A DNA stretch of 64,000 nt from Rossellomorea arthrocnemi (GTDB taxonomy: Bacteria > Bacillota > Bacilli > Bacillales > Bacillaceae_B): NCBI RefSeq assembly GCF_904424705.1, contig NZ_CAJGBF010000018.1, positions 1 to 64,000 on the forward strand, given 5' to 3'. The position numbers were made by a program, and so were the translations under genes. Positions 53,707 to 63,418 of the stretch are shown here, one piece after another (the stretch's first letter is position 1; every line of letters begins with the position of its first letter). The notes beneath the pieces were generated by a model. That model was given only the letters and a program-made list of their open reading frames with translations. It did not search any database and was not told where the DNA came from.

Positions 53707-54768
53707 CTATTCTTTCTCTTGTATTCGTTGAATCACTTCATGCAGCTCATCAGGCTTTAAAAATTCAAGAGGGGAGAAGCCTTTTTCAAACATGACGGAC
53801 TCGCTTTCGATCATCAGGACATATCGACCGTTCACTTTCGCCAGATGAATGCTGTCACCAAAGTCGGAAAGTAGAGCTTTAACGGAGACATGATCCAGTT
53901 TAACCTTCAATTCGACTTCAGGTGATTGCTCGACGATTTGGGAGGTGGCTTCTACCACTTGTTCAGTTGTAAACCTTTCCTGAAGCTCACGTTTTGGACT
54001 TATTGCCCATTCTTCCACCGCTTCTTCAAATTCAACACGTTCATCGCTCTCTTCAGCATAGGTTTCTGAAATATGGTCCTTGACCATCCCGTATACTTGG
54101 GATTTCACGATTTCGGGCATTGACTTTTCATATTCCACCCATTTCAAGAAATCTTCAAAGTATCTGGCGTGTGATGCTTGATGGATTTTGATTTCGGCAG
54201 AGTCCATCATGCCTTCTTCAGGCATGTAGGGGTATTGAATTGATTTCATATTTTTCGTCGTAATCGCCATTTCTACATTGTGAATCAGGGTGGCTTCATC
54301 CGTAATAGTGGCGACTTTTGGTTCAAAATCACATTTCATTATAAATAGAAAAGGGTCATCAAAAAATTTGGTCAGCTTTGCTGCAGCTACTAAAAATGCG
54401 CCGCCTCGAATGGCGCTCGCCTCTATGTACATTTGAACAATCTGATCGCATGACTCACGAAAATCCTCTTTATTTTCAGCAAAGCGGGTACGGTGAAATA
54501 AATTATAGTTTGGATTCGAAGTCAGCTCATGACCTGGTTCGACAACAAATCGGCCAATTTTGGTTGGGGCAGATTCTGACTTTGAATGACGATCTACCTT
54601 TCGTTTGACAATCTTTACAAGCTCCCCATCCAGGAAGCTTTTCAGGGGGCTCTCTTCATACTCACCCCCGGTTAGCGTTTGGAAGTGCTTATGCCGTTTA
54701 TCTGCTTCCTCGCCTTTTCCTTCTACCTGGATTAAATAAAAGGAAAGATGCTGAATGGTAAAATCCAT
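53707..54768 (-). CDS. DUF3900 protein
   Basis: The 353-residue soluble protein begins MDFTIQHLSFYLIQVEGKGE and has RFVVEPGHELTSNPNYNLFH, ESCDQIVQMYIEASAIRGGA and FDDPFLFIMKCDFEPKVATI. It matches what I recall of the Bacillus DUF3900 family, whose role is unknown; the domain layout is reminiscent of nucleoid-associated YejK proteins. The ATG at 54768 follows AGGAGT; the upstream one at 54804 has no site. It stands alone. Confidence 0.7.
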   Translation of the reverse strand: MDFTIQHLSFYLIQVEGKGEEADKRHKHFQTLTGGEYEESPLKSFLDGELVKIVKRKVDRHSKSESAPTKIGRFVVEPGHELTSNPNYNLFHRTRFAENKEDFRESCDQIVQMYIEASAIRGGAFLVAAAKLTKFFDDPFLFIMKCDFEPKVATITDEATLIHNVEMAITTKNMKSIQYPYMPEEGMMDSAEIKIHQASHARYFEDFLKWVEYEKSMPEIVKSQVYGMVKDHISETYAEESDERVEFEEAVEEWAISPKRELQERFTTEQVVEATSQIVEQSPEVELKVKLDHVSVKALLSDFGDSIHLAKVNGRYVLMIESESVMFEKGFSPLEFLKPDELHEVIQRIQEKE

Positions 54769-54930
54769 GGTTTGTACTCCTGACATTATTAGATTCGAAT
54801 TCATTATTATTCATACTCATTGTTACAGTATAGAAAAGCATAAAAGGTTCGTCAATTGACTTATGAAAGTACAGACTTGAGAGATACTACCTATTAGGTT
54901 TTAAAAATCGTAACGTAAGGTGGTGAGCCA

Positions 54931-55914
54931 ATGAGTAATGAGTCTTTTCTTTCATTAATGAAAAAAGGAAATAAATCCTCGTTCTTTGCCATGGTGGGGA
55001 ATGGGATCCTCGCCATTGCAAAAGGGGCAGCTTTCTTTATCAGTGGGAGCGGGGCTATGTTTGCTTCCGCCATGCACTCGTTAGCAGATGCGGTCAATCA
55101 AGGTTTTGTATTTATCGGAAGTGTACTTTCAGAGAAAAAGCCCACAGAAAAGTTCCCTACGGGCTTCGGACGGGTTATCAATTTATTTTGTATGATTGCT
55201 GTCATCGTCGTATCGGTCATGGCTTATGAAACGATACGTGAAGGGTTTCATTTACTTAAACATCCCGCTGAAGTCAAAGGTATTTGGGTCAATGTATTGG
55301 TGCTCCTGTTGAACATCATCATTGATGGAACAATCCTCTTTAAAGTAATGAAGGAAATTGGTCAGGAAGCCCGTGCAGAAAGCAGAGGAGCAGGAATTGT
55401 GACAGGTGCGTTCAAACACGTAAAACGGGCAGCACCGCCAACACGACTTGTCTTCTATGAAGATTTAGTAGCTGTGTCAGGTGCCATCCTTGCCATGATA
55501 GCAGTACTTGTTTCCTATTTCTCTTCGTACCAACTCCTGGATGGTATTGTGACGATTATGATTGGAATTCTAATGGTGGGGGTTGCTTTTCGCGTAGGAT
55601 ATGATAATATGGTCGGTCTGATTGGTGTTGCTGCACCAAAGGAAGTAGAAGAAAGGATTGCTGCTGCCATCTTTGAACATGAAGCGGTCATTGATATTTT
55701 TAAAATGAGAATCACTCAGGAAGGCCGATATTACCATGTTGAATCGTATCTTGAATTGAAGAGGGGAATGCCTCTTTCTGAAGCAGATGATGTAAAGTTT
55801 GCCATCCAGGACAAATTAATAGCCGATCCTGATATCGCTGATGTTACATTAGGAATCATAGAGGATGATGGGGTTCAGGAATGGAAAGGGACTTATGCAC
55901 CGAAAAACCCATAA
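54931..55914 (+). CDS. cation diffusion facilitator family transporter
   Basis: The 327-residue protein has six membrane helices and the metal site HSLADAVNQ in helix 2, with a partner aspartate in helix 5 (DGIVTIMIG), then a cytoplasmic beta domain (RITQEGRYYHVESYLELKRG). CDF proteins export Zn2+, Fe2+, Mn2+ or Co2+ with proton exchange. GGTGG lies before the ATG. Substrate metal unknown. A palindromic terminator follows. Confidence 0.85.
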   Translation: MSNESFLSLMKKGNKSSFFAMVGNGILAIAKGAAFFISGSGAMFASAMHSLADAVNQGFVFIGSVLSEKKPTEKFPTGFGRVINLFCMIAVIVVSVMAYETIREGFHLLKHPAEVKGIWVNVLVLLLNIIIDGTILFKVMKEIGQEARAESRGAGIVTGAFKHVKRAAPPTRLVFYEDLVAVSGAILAMIAVLVSYFSSYQLLDGIVTIMIGILMVGVAFRVGYDNMVGLIGVAAPKEVEERIAAAIFEHEAVIDIFKMRITQEGRYYHVESYLELKRGMPLSEADDVKFAIQDKLIADPDIADVTLGIIEDDGVQEWKGTYAPKNP

Positions 55915-55916
55915 GG

Positions 55917-55950
55917 ATCATCCGGCTGGGAATTCCCAGCCGGATGAATG
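55917..55950. terminator. bidirectional terminator
   Basis: CATCCGGCTGGGAA and its reverse complement form a perfect palindrome between the CDF gene and the convergent PH-domain gene. Confidence 0.9.
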
Positions 55951-55953
55951 CAT

Positions 55954-56568
55954 TTAATTCTGAATGAACTTTTCGAATACAAATCCGAAATCTTTAAGGG
56001 AAAACTCGTTTTTCTTATCCGTCAGCCAATTGAAAGCATATAGATTGACGTTTTTAAACTGCTCAGCCACGTTCACTTCATCTGTCTTCACTTGTCCCAA
56101 TGTTGAGGAAGCAAGCTGAAGGCTTTCATTGGCAAAGGAAGAATATATACTATTGTCAGTAGTGATTTCACCAATCTTAATGAGGGATTTATATAAGTCT
56201 TTCACTTCTGTTAAATGTTTTTTATGAACATCGATGGAGTAGACTTCCGATCCGATTTTAAATTTGATCTCTACATCCAGATCTACTGTCCCAGCAGTTT
56301 CAAGAAGAACATTCGAGATTTGATACTTGTAGTAATCCAGGCGGCGGAGCACCCGTTTCTTGCTTGCGGCACTGGTACCGTCCAGGTGAATGAGAGCTTT
56401 GTTTGTAAAGCAGTATTCATCGGATTTGGATTTGATCAAGAAATAAATCTTTTCTCCATCCTCATGCATAATATAATCATCAGAATCGGCTTTGTCATAA
56501 TCTCCAGGCTTTATGACTGTACCGATATCACTTAAACCTAATACATCTGAAGCAACTTTTCCAAACAT
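55954..56568 (-). CDS. bacterial PH-domain protein (DUF1696/YvbH-type)
   Basis: The 204-residue protein has the bPH core at residues 15-130 (KIYFLIKSKSDEYCFTNKAL, LDVEIKFKIGSEVYSIDVHK) and a C-terminal helical region typical of YvbH. There is no signal peptide. Function unknown; PH-like domains in bacteria bind protein partners. AAAGGATATG lies before the ATG. Confidence 0.8.
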   Translation of the reverse strand: MFGKVASDVLGLSDIGTVIKPGDYDKADSDDYIMHEDGEKIYFLIKSKSDEYCFTNKALIHLDGTSAASKKRVLRRLDYYKYQISNVLLETAGTVDLDVEIKFKIGSEVYSIDVHKKHLTEVKDLYKSLIKIGEITTDNSIYSSFANESLQLASSTLGQVKTDEVNVAEQFKNVNLYAFNWLTDKKNEFSLKDFGFVFEKFIQN

Positions 56569-56765
56569 GTTTTCATATCCTTTCTCTATTTACTGATGGT
56601 TTTCTCTTGATTCGAGAAGTCCTAAAATAGTATATCATAGATTCATAGTGTATATGGGAATAAGTGGAATTAAAGTCATTGGACGCGTTTGGTTTGGTGT
56701 TAACTTCCGTTCATACTATAATAAAGAAAATCATAGAATAGATTATCGTGAGGGGAGGGAATAGA

Positions 56766-57383
56766 ATGGATGTGATCGAGCTATTGGAGCGTTTTAAGGG
56801 TAGAACGCCTAAAGTGTTGGGAAGTGAAACATTTTCTGAATTTGCTATTCTACTTCCTTTGATTGAAGTAAAAGGGAATATTCATGTGCTTTTTGAAGTC
56901 CGCTCTTTGAATATGCGGAGACAACCCGGGGAAATATGTTTTCCAGGAGGCAGAATCGACCGGAAAGATTCCGATGACAGGGCAGCTGCATTACGGGAGA
57001 CATCTGAAGAGCTTGGGATTCAAGAGGGATTCATTTCGGACATATATCCCCTTGATTATATCGTATCTCCATTTGGTACCATCATTTATCCTTATGTAGG
57101 GAAGCTTAATATTGCATTGGAAGACTTGCAGCCGAATCCAGCCGAGGTAGAAGAGATTTTTACCACACCACTTTCTTATCTGTGTGAAAAAGAACCGGAA
57201 TTGTATAATATCAAATTCAAAATGGAACCTGAAGAAAGCTTTCCATACAAACAAATTCCAGGTGGGGAAAACTACGACTGGCAAGCTAGAAATATGAAAG
57301 AACATTTCTACTACTATGAAGACAAAGTCATCTGGGGACTCACCGCCCGTGTCCTGCACCACTTTGTTAAATTGCTATCATAG
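56766..57383 (+). CDS. CoA pyrophosphatase-type Nudix hydrolase (YeaB/NudL)
   Basis: The 205-residue protein has the UPF0035 motif in VRSLNMRRQPGEICFPGG and the Nudix box ending ALRETSEELGI. The first Nudix Glu is Asp here (GGRIDRKD). Relatives cleave coenzyme A and its derivatives. The ATG at 56766 follows GGGGAGGGAATAG; the ATG at 56748 lacks one. Followed by a long gene-free stretch. Confidence 0.85.
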   Translation: MDVIELLERFKGRTPKVLGSETFSEFAILLPLIEVKGNIHVLFEVRSLNMRRQPGEICFPGGRIDRKDSDDRAAALRETSEELGIQEGFISDIYPLDYIVSPFGTIIYPYVGKLNIALEDLQPNPAEVEEIFTTPLSYLCEKEPELYNIKFKMEPEESFPYKQIPGGENYDWQARNMKEHFYYYEDKVIWGLTARVLHHFVKLLS

Positions 57384-57462
57384 CCTTTTAAGGAAGCCAA
57401 AACAAAAATAGCGAAAAAGAAATTCTACATTAACTTGTATGTATTGACATCCGTTTCGATTT

Positions 57463-57507
57463 AATACTTTCTTTGATAGTGCAATCTGTCGGAGAAAGTA
57501 TTTTTGT
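57463..57507 (+). terminator. possible terminator of the Nudix gene
   Basis: ATACTTTC (about 57464-57471) and GAAAGTAT (57493-57500) pair around a 21-base loop, followed by TTTTG. Confidence 0.45.
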
Positions 57508-57604
57508 TTGTCAATTTGTAGCAAATTGAATGGTTTGTAAATGGTCAGGAGGAGGTAAAGAGAAGTAACATGAAAATGTGAAAAAGAGGAAAGGGGAAAA
57601 AGTC

Positions 57605-57697
57605 ATGATCATTCGTGCTAAATGCTGGAGAATGTTAAGCATGCAGGAAAAAATGTTTATCCTGAAGGCAGTATGTAATAAGCATTTCAAAAAGTAG
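57605..57697 (+). CDS. possible 30-residue peptide
   Basis: ATG at 57605 follows AAAGGGGAAAAA. The frame reads MIIRAKCWRMLSMQEKMFIL and ends in a lysine-rich tail. No family recognised. Only the ribosome site supports it, so it may not be real. Confidence 0.2.
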   Translation: MIIRAKCWRMLSMQEKMFILKAVCNKHFKK

Positions 57698-58101
57698 TCC
57701 CTGGATTGGGAATTGGGTAATACAATTCAACATGGTGCTAAGGGATTGGTATGTACGAATCAAATATTGAATGAATGGTCTGTAATCATAGAATGACTTA
57801 AAGAAATCCCACCTCATGTATTGATTGAACATTACATGGAGGCCGTTGGTCCAATTACCCGCCTATTCTTATATAGTTTCACTCTTGAAAGCTGCTTGAT
57901 CGTGAATAGTAACTTAAATAGGTCAAGACTCCAGTATGACTCTCCCGGTATTCTCCTTACCAATCCACTCTTTCATTGCCACAGTTTCACCATGGTACAA
58001 ACAACATGACTTCTAAAAAGGATGAAAAAGAATTGTTTCTGGCGCTTTTTATTGTTCTTTTGGTAAGATAATAGTGCACATACATATAAGGGGGCCAACA
58101 A
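57698..58101. other. gene-free stretch
   Basis: No convincing coding frame on either strand. The stop-riddled minus frames around 57740-58000 do not look like a known gene remnant to me. The last 30 bases carry the ribosome site of the following lipoprotein. Confidence 0.5.
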
Positions 58102-58557
58102 GTGAATGCATCAAAAGCAGTAATGATCGCAGGAATATTTTTAATTATCTTATTAAGCGGATGCAATCGGAATGCAGCAGACATGATTATTAAGGGTAGT
58201 GTGACGGTAAACGAAAAAGCAGAAACACTCACCTTTTCCGGAGTATTATCGGATGAAGCCTTGGATCCGGATACACCGTTTCGTGCCCGTTTTTTCCTAC
58301 AGGGAAAAACAATCAAAAATGCATTGGGGACCGACTTAATCTATACCGATAAAGAACTGAAGAGCCATAAAGAAGGAGAGGCTTCAAAAGAGTTCAAAGT
58401 TGAAAAAACAGTTGATATTAAAAAGAGCGAGGACATACATAAGATCATAAGCGAAATAAAAAACAATGATAAAGAAGCTGTCACCATTGAAATTGTGAAT
58501 GATAATGGCAGGATTGATGACAAAGTACTCCATGACATTAAGACTAGCAGTAATTAG
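58102..58557 (+). CDS. putative lipoprotein of unknown function
   Basis: The 151-residue protein has a signal ending LLSGC (lipobox; Cys about 21) and a soluble domain with beta strands (DMIIKGSVTVNEKAETLTFS) and a Lys/Asp-rich C-terminal part. The GTG start at 58102 follows AAGGGGG. No family recognised. The 3' end overlaps a hairpin. Confidence 0.7.
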   Translation: MNASKAVMIAGIFLIILLSGCNRNAADMIIKGSVTVNEKAETLTFSGVLSDEALDPDTPFRARFFLQGKTIKNALGTDLIYTDKELKSHKEGEASKEFKVEKTVDIKKSEDIHKIISEIKNNDKEAVTIEIVNDNGRIDDKVLHDIKTSSN

Positions 58558-58577
58558 TACCCTGCTAGTCTTAATAT
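58540..58577. terminator. hairpin at the end of the lipoprotein gene
   Basis: AAGACTAGCAG and CTGCTAGTCTT pair around a loop that contains the stop codon. It lies between two convergent genes. Confidence 0.75.
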
Positions 58578-58584
58578 AGGTTCT

Positions 58585-58833
58585 TCATTTAGAGGTTAAT
58601 GGTCTTTTTAAGGCATACAGATCGTCTTCAAGAAGAAGCACTTTATCCATTAAAATGTCTTTGGAATCCATTACTCCTTTATTATATAGAAAGGGACCAA
58701 TTTCTTTCATAAAGAAATCAAACCAATTTTCCGCCCCCAAGTCCCCGATTTCATCTCCTGTTTGTTCATAGTAAAAGCTTTGAATCCTTCCGATTATTTC
58801 ATCTTTCTGTTCCTTTGGTATCTTTGTAAACAT
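58585..58833 (-). CDS. DUF2164 protein
   Basis: The 82-residue protein shows the DUF2164 pattern: RIQSFYYEQTGDEIGDLGAE, then NWFDFFMKEIGPFLYNKGVM. Function unknown. The ATG at 58833 follows AGGAGGG; the longer frame to 58938 has no ribosome site. Confidence 0.85.
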   Translation of the reverse strand: MFTKIPKEQKDEIIGRIQSFYYEQTGDEIGDLGAENWFDFFMKEIGPFLYNKGVMDSKDILMDKVLLLEDDLYALKRPLTSK

Positions 58834-59060
58834 GAATAGCAACCCTCCTATTTTATTTCTTTCATCGTAACATAAGAGGGTGCGATTGCGGTGTGATGCA
58901 GATATAGATTGTAATGATTGTATGAAACAAAAGCCCAAGAAATATCAGGGGTTAGAGTTAGATATAAAGATAAGATGAATCAAATCTACACCATGATACC
59001 TCTATTGGTAAACTGTCAGATGGTCCCTGAATTAAGCTGGTGGAATATGTACATACTTGA

Positions 59061-59534
59061 TTATTTCTTTGCAAGCTCATTTTCTTCTATAAATATTTCC
59101 TGCTCCTCATTTTGAATATACTTCAATATCCGGTCCTGTATCATAGGATAGAGAATGATTGAATGAAGGTCTGATAATGCAACCCATTTGATCCCGGTTT
59201 GTGTGGGATCCGGTTGACTCGGTGAAAGAGTAGAATGTTGATCTGTCCGCTTACAAGAGAAAAACATCGAAACAGTATGTGTCGGTCCATAATGGTCATT
59301 ATTCAGGTGTGGGGCATATTCGTATGTGAATGCTAATGTTTCAACTTCTACCCTGGCTCCGGTTTCTTCATACGCTTCTCTCGCGACTGCCTCTTTTATC
59401 GATTCTCCTTCTTCAACACCACCGGCAGGAAGGTTGTAATGAGTTCCATTCTGCTCATCGTGAAACTCTGCCAATAATATTCTTCCTTCTTCCACTATGA
59501 TAGCGCCGGCTCGGATTCTGATAGGGTAAAGCAT
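59061..59534 (-). CDS. Nudix hydrolase
   Basis: The 157-residue protein has an intact Nudix box across GGVEEGESIKEAVAREAYEE and the following TGA, giving the G..E..RE..EE.G pattern. Substrate unknown. AAAGGAGGG stands before the ATG at 59534. It faces the mscL gene divergently. Confidence 0.85.
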   Translation of the reverse strand: MLYPIRIRAGAIIVEEGRILLAEFHDEQNGTHYNLPAGGVEEGESIKEAVAREAYEETGARVEVETLAFTYEYAPHLNNDHYGPTHTVSMFFSCKRTDQHSTLSPSQPDPTQTGIKWVALSDLHSIILYPMIQDRILKYIQNEEQEIFIEENELAKK

Positions 59535-59684
59535 GCAAATCCCTCCTTTTTATCCTTGAATGTGTGAAAGATAAGTGTAGCAGAATAAATAATGGTGGAC
59601 CATATAAATTTGTATAATTGTGGTAAACCAAGCCGGACATAGCACAGAATCAGCTGTGAAGTTATGGTAAAAAGGAGAATGAGC

Positions 59685-60077
59685 ATGTGGAAGGAATTTA
59701 AAAAGTTCGCCGTAAAAGGGAATGTCGTCGATCTGGCTGTTGCCGTGATCATCGGTGCCGCATTTGGTAAAATGATCAAATCACTCGTAGACGACCTTAT
59801 TATGCCCCTTTTTGGTATTATGCTTGGAGGGATCAGTTTTAAGGATCTGAAAGTTACAGTCGATGATGCTGTCATTACTTATGGAGTCTTTATCCAAAAT
59901 GTAGTGGATTTCTTTCATTTCTTTCTGATAGCCTTGGTCATATTCTTCATCGTCCGAATATTTAAAAAGGTGGAGCGAAAGGAAGAAGTGAAGGTAGAGG
60001 TTAAGGTTGATCAAAAAGAAGAGCTTTTAAGAGAAATTAGGGACGTATTGAAGACCTTTCCAGACCAAATGCACTGA
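59685..60077 (+). CDS. mscL: large-conductance mechanosensitive channel
   Basis: The 130-residue protein has the MscL signature: MWKEFKKFAVKGNVVDLAVA and VIIGAAFGKMIKSLVDDLIM (first helix), then GVFIQNVVDFFHFFLIALVI (second helix) and a charged C-terminal helix. It opens under hypo-osmotic stress. The ATG at 59685 follows AAAAGGAG at 7 bases; the ATG at 59664 does not. Confidence 0.95.
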   Translation: MWKEFKKFAVKGNVVDLAVAVIIGAAFGKMIKSLVDDLIMPLFGIMLGGISFKDLKVTVDDAVITYGVFIQNVVDFFHFFLIALVIFFIVRIFKKVERKEEVKVEVKVDQKEELLREIRDVLKTFPDQMH

Positions 60078-60175
60078 AGGTATATTTCGACTTTTTAAAC
60101 TGTAATAGACAAAAATAAAGGAGATTTCCATTTTGTATCCAATATAGTAAAAGAAGACCACAAGGGGGACATAAA

Positions 60176-60730
60176 ATGGAATCGAACTCAATGTACTTAA
60201 TCAAAGAGAAAAATGGAATGAAAAAGGACTTTTCTTTACTACTTTCCATGATGGATTATGCCAGATTCACCTCTCTTCATGAGGTTGAAAATTTAACGGT
60301 GGACATGCTTGATTACCGTTGTCATGATGAAGCGAATTCCATCGGGATGCTGCTCGCTCATTTCGATGCCGTGGAAAAGATTTATCAGGCGTTAACATTT
60401 GAAAAATTGACGGATGATGAAGTAGAAGCATATGCGATGGAATTGGAGCCGGCATTAAGTTTAGGTAGCAAGGCAGCAGAGGGCATAAAAGGACATGCTG
60501 TCGAGTACTACGTGGAGAACCTTCAACGTACAAGGGATAAAACGATTAATCAATTTAATAAATTGGACGAAGCATGGTTATATGAGGAAACAGATTGGTG
60601 GTATGGGCAAAAGGGTAATAACTTTTTTAAATGGTTTCATGTGTTTGAAGATGAGATCAATCACAGGGGTCAAATACGGCTGATCAAAAAGTTATATGCA
60701 AAAGAAAATCAAGGGATAAAGGTAGAGTAG
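60176..60730 (+). CDS. DinB/DUF664 family protein
   Basis: The 184-residue protein is all-helical and has the DinB-type conserved histidines (LLAHFDAVEKIY, then EDEINHRGQIRLI). These may bind a metal. Enzymes of the family include thiol transferases, but most are uncharacterised. GGGGGAC precedes the ATG. Single gene. Confidence 0.8.
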   Translation: MESNSMYLIKEKNGMKKDFSLLLSMMDYARFTSLHEVENLTVDMLDYRCHDEANSIGMLLAHFDAVEKIYQALTFEKLTDDEVEAYAMELEPALSLGSKAAEGIKGHAVEYYVENLQRTRDKTINQFNKLDEAWLYEETDWWYGQKGNNFFKWFHVFEDEINHRGQIRLIKKLYAKENQGIKVE

Positions 60731-60767
60731 TCGGACTATACATTTTACAATTAGACCCATTCCTGCC

Positions 60768-60796
60768 TTGAGTTTTGAAGGGAAGTCTGCTATAGT
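60768..60796 (+). promoter_or_regulatory. promoter of the cold-shock gene
   Basis: TTGAGT (60768-60773), 17 bases, TGC-TATAGT (60791-60796, extended -10). The resulting leader is about 115 bases, with a small GTGCA-AC-TGCAC hairpin (60887-60898) before the ribosome site, as in cold-controlled csp leaders. Confidence 0.6.
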
Positions 60797-60915
60797 AAAG
60801 ATAGTTATTTTTGTTCGGTTAATATACACGATTGAAGAAACATTCGTCTTGAATCTTAATCAGAACAGGAATATAAATATTTTTATGTGCAACTGCACTA
60901 GGAGGTACATGTTTT

Positions 60916-61113
60916 ATGTTACAAGGTAAAGTTAAATGGTTTAACGCTGAAAAAGGTTTCGGTTTCATCGAAGTTGAAGGTCAAGACGATGTTTTTGTTC
61001 ACTTCTCCGCTATCCAAGGTGAAGGTTACAAATCATTAGAAGAAGGTCAAGACGTTACATTTGAAATCGTTGAAGGCGCTCGTGGACCACAAGCGGCTAA
61101 CGTTCAAAAGTAA
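60916..61113 (+). CDS. cold-shock protein
   Basis: The 65-residue protein has the RNA-binding motifs KGFGFIE (RNP1) and VFVHFSAI (RNP2) and the usual start [14 protein letters not shown]. It binds single-stranded RNA and DNA and acts as an RNA chaperone. AGGAGGT precedes the ATG; a terminator follows. Which of the paralogues (CspB, CspC, CspD) cannot be told. Confidence 0.95.
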   Translation: MLQGKVKWFNAEKGFGFIEVEGQDDVFVHFSAIQGEGYKSLEEGQDVTFEIVEGARGPQAANVQK

Positions 61114-61133
61114 TCCAATCGTATAATTTCAAA

Positions 61134-61167
61134 CAGAGTACGTCAGCAGACGTACTCTGTTTTTTTA
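61134..61167 (+). terminator. terminator of the cold-shock gene
   Basis: CAGAGTACGTC pairs with GACGTACTCTG around AGCA and is followed by TTTTTTT. Confidence 0.95.
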
Positions 61168-61261
61168 GTCTTATGTACAAAAAGCGTCTTTAACAATCAG
61201 GAAGAAAGTTCTATAATAAAATATACGTTATATGATTGTTTATAGATGGAGGATGATCGTA

Positions 61262-62782
61262 GTGGTTGCAAAAGATAGTAATATGAAACTGGCACTTGCC
61301 GGTTTATTGTTAGGGATCCTCATGTCTGCCATGGATAATACCATCGTTGCTACGGCATTGGGCTCTATTGTATCGGATCTTGGAGGTCTGGATAAATTTG
61401 TATGGGTGACCTCAGCATATATGGTTGCAGTCATGGCCGGAATGCCTATATTCGGTAAGTTGTCTGATATGTATGGCAGAAAACGTTTTTACATATTCGG
61501 TCTTTCCATCTTCTTAATTGGATCAGCACTGTGTGGGATTGCACAGGATATTGTCCAGTTGAGTATATTCAGGGCGATTCAAGGTATAGGTGGTGGGGCG
61601 TTGCTTCCTATAGCCTTTACGATTGTATTTGATTTGTTCCCACCTGAAAAACGTGGGAAGATGACAGGGTTATTGGGGGCAGTTTTCGGGTCAGCTTCTG
61701 TATTTGGTCCTCTGATTGGAGCGTTTTTAACTGATCATTTCAGTTGGCACTGGATTTTCTACGTCAATGTACCCATTGGGCTGCTTTCTCTCTTTTTTAT
61801 TATTACTGCCTATAAAGAATCCCCTCAGAGATCAGATCAGCGTATTGATTGGGGTGGTGCAATTACGTTAGTAATCGCAGTAGTCAGCCTGATGTTTGCC
61901 TTGGAATTTGGAGGCAAGGAATATCAATGGGCATCATGGCAAATAATTGGACTGTTCTGTTCCTTTCTTTTATTCTTTGTAAGCTTCTTATTGATCGAAC
62001 GAAAAGCATCGGAACCGATCATTTCCTTTTGGATGTTCAAAAGTCCCTTATTTGCTTCCGCACAGGCACTTGCATTTTTATATGGTGCTGCATTCATCAT
62101 CTTGACCATACTGATCCCTATCTTTGTACAGGCTGTGTATGGTGGTTCGGCTACAAACGCAGGATTAATTTTGACTCCATTGATGCTGGGTTCAGTAGCA
62201 GGTAGTGCAGTAGCAGGTATCCGGATGTCGAAAGCAAGCTACCGTAATATTATGTGGATTTCTATTATATCATTCATCACAGGTATGATTTTACTGGCGA
62301 CAATGGGACCGGATACGAGTCGATTGCTTTTGACATTCTACATGATCATTAGTGGTTTTGGAGTCGGTTTTTCATTTTCATTACTGCCTAATGCAACGAT
62401 TCATAAGCTTGAACCACGCTTTAGAGGATCTGCCAACTCGACGAATGCCTTTTTCCGCTCACTTGGAATGACCATTGGAATAACCATTTATGGTACACTG
62501 CAAACCAAACTTTTTGCCTCTAATTTGGAAAGTGCTTTCAAGGGACAGGAAGCAGGGGGCAGTTTTCAGGGTGACCCTAGAAGTATCTTTGAGCCTGAGA
62601 TGCGTGAGAAGATTCCTGATCTTGTTCTATCTAAGATCACTAACGCGATGTCTGACTCCATAACAACAACGTTTGCTTACGCCTTGATACCGCTTGGAGT
62701 TGCGGTGGTGTTTGTGTTTTTAATGGGGAAAAGCAGACTTGAGGTTTCCGGTAATTTACCTACTGGAGATACGAAAAATTAG
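61262..62782 (+). CDS. DHA2-family multidrug efflux MFS transporter
   Basis: The 506-residue protein has the 14-helix DHA2 pattern: SAMDNTIVATALGSIVSDLG, motif A GKLSDMYGRKRFYI, motif C SASVFGPLIGAFL. It is the second DHA2 pump in this window. The GTG start at 61262 lies 9 bases after GGAGG; the ATG at 61253 is too close. No regulator gene is next to it; the substrate is unknown. Confidence 0.9.
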   Translation: MVAKDSNMKLALAGLLLGILMSAMDNTIVATALGSIVSDLGGLDKFVWVTSAYMVAVMAGMPIFGKLSDMYGRKRFYIFGLSIFLIGSALCGIAQDIVQLSIFRAIQGIGGGALLPIAFTIVFDLFPPEKRGKMTGLLGAVFGSASVFGPLIGAFLTDHFSWHWIFYVNVPIGLLSLFFIITAYKESPQRSDQRIDWGGAITLVIAVVSLMFALEFGGKEYQWASWQIIGLFCSFLLFFVSFLLIERKASEPIISFWMFKSPLFASAQALAFLYGAAFIILTILIPIFVQAVYGGSATNAGLILTPLMLGSVAGSAVAGIRMSKASYRNIMWISIISFITGMILLATMGPDTSRLLLTFYMIISGFGVGFSFSLLPNATIHKLEPRFRGSANSTNAFFRSLGMTIGITIYGTLQTKLFASNLESAFKGQEAGGSFQGDPRSIFEPEMREKIPDLVLSKITNAMSDSITTTFAYALIPLGVAVVFVFLMGKSRLEVSGNLPTGDTKN

Positions 62783-62845
62783 TTAATAAAACCTTGCTTA
62801 TCTAGTACAGTATTCGGAATGATACATTCCGTAGGGAGTGTTAAA

Positions 62846-63064
62846 GTGTTGTGGAAAAATGCTAAAAGATTTTTTGTTTTTATAGGTGTTTTCCTGGGGG
62901 TTAGCCTCCTATTAAGCATTATAACCGGTCTAATTATTACCGAAATGTATGACAGTGCCGGTTATAGGGGTTCTCACCTGATAGGGACATTCATCAATGT
63001 GGTATCCGCTGTGATTGCCGTTATTGTTGCGTATAAACCATTCAAAAAAAAGAGGCATACGTGA
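62846..63064 (+). CDS. small membrane protein, unknown
   Basis: The 72-residue protein has two membrane helices (about 8-30 and 42-62) and a basic end (KPFKKKRHT). The GTG at 62846 lies 8 bases after GGGAG; the ATG at 62819 has no site. No family recognised. It follows the efflux gene by 63 bases and may share its transcript. Confidence 0.65.
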   Translation: MLWKNAKRFFVFIGVFLGVSLLLSIITGLIITEMYDSAGYRGSHLIGTFINVVSAVIAVIVAYKPFKKKRHT

Positions 63065-63109
63065 ATTGTTGGTAGGGTATCCATGAATAAATTTAATAAT
63101 GTAGTGATT

Positions 63110-63142
63110 AACCTTTCCGAAAGGGTTTCGGGGAGGTTTTTT
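63110..63142 (+). terminator. terminator after the small membrane protein gene
   Basis: AACCTTTCCGAAA and TTTCGGGGAGGTT pair around GGG, followed by a T-run. Confidence 0.8.
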
Positions 63143-63360
63143 CATGTTGCGTTGTTGACCTCGGTTCATTGTTTATATGCTAATATATGAAAAATGGAAA
63201 CAACAAACACCAAGGGAAGTATATTGGATAGTGGGCGTGTGGAGTGTAATGAAAATGCCATTAAGAATTACGAATCAATGAATTAAATGTAATGATGCGG
63301 ATGGAAATAGATTCATTAAGCTTCCCTGGTTCCATAAGTGGTGAAGAAAACAACAAAGGA
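63143..63360. other. gene-free stretch
   Basis: A weak promoter-like TTGACC (63155-63160) is visible, but no ORF or structured RNA that I can support on either strand. Confidence 0.4.
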
Positions 63361-63388
63361 AAGAGACCAATCATCAGACTGGTCTCTC
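63361..63388 (-). terminator. terminator of the spore protein gene
   Basis: On the minus strand GAGAGACCA and TGGTCTCTT pair around a 10-base loop, followed by TCCTTTG. Confidence 0.7.
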
Positions 63389-63418
63389 ATTAAGTATTGG
63401 AAACGTTACTATGTTAGA

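Noticed and set aside
57740..58000. A decayed transposase or gene remnant on the minus strand
   Set aside because: All frames have several stops and no recognisable motif, so nothing can be supported.
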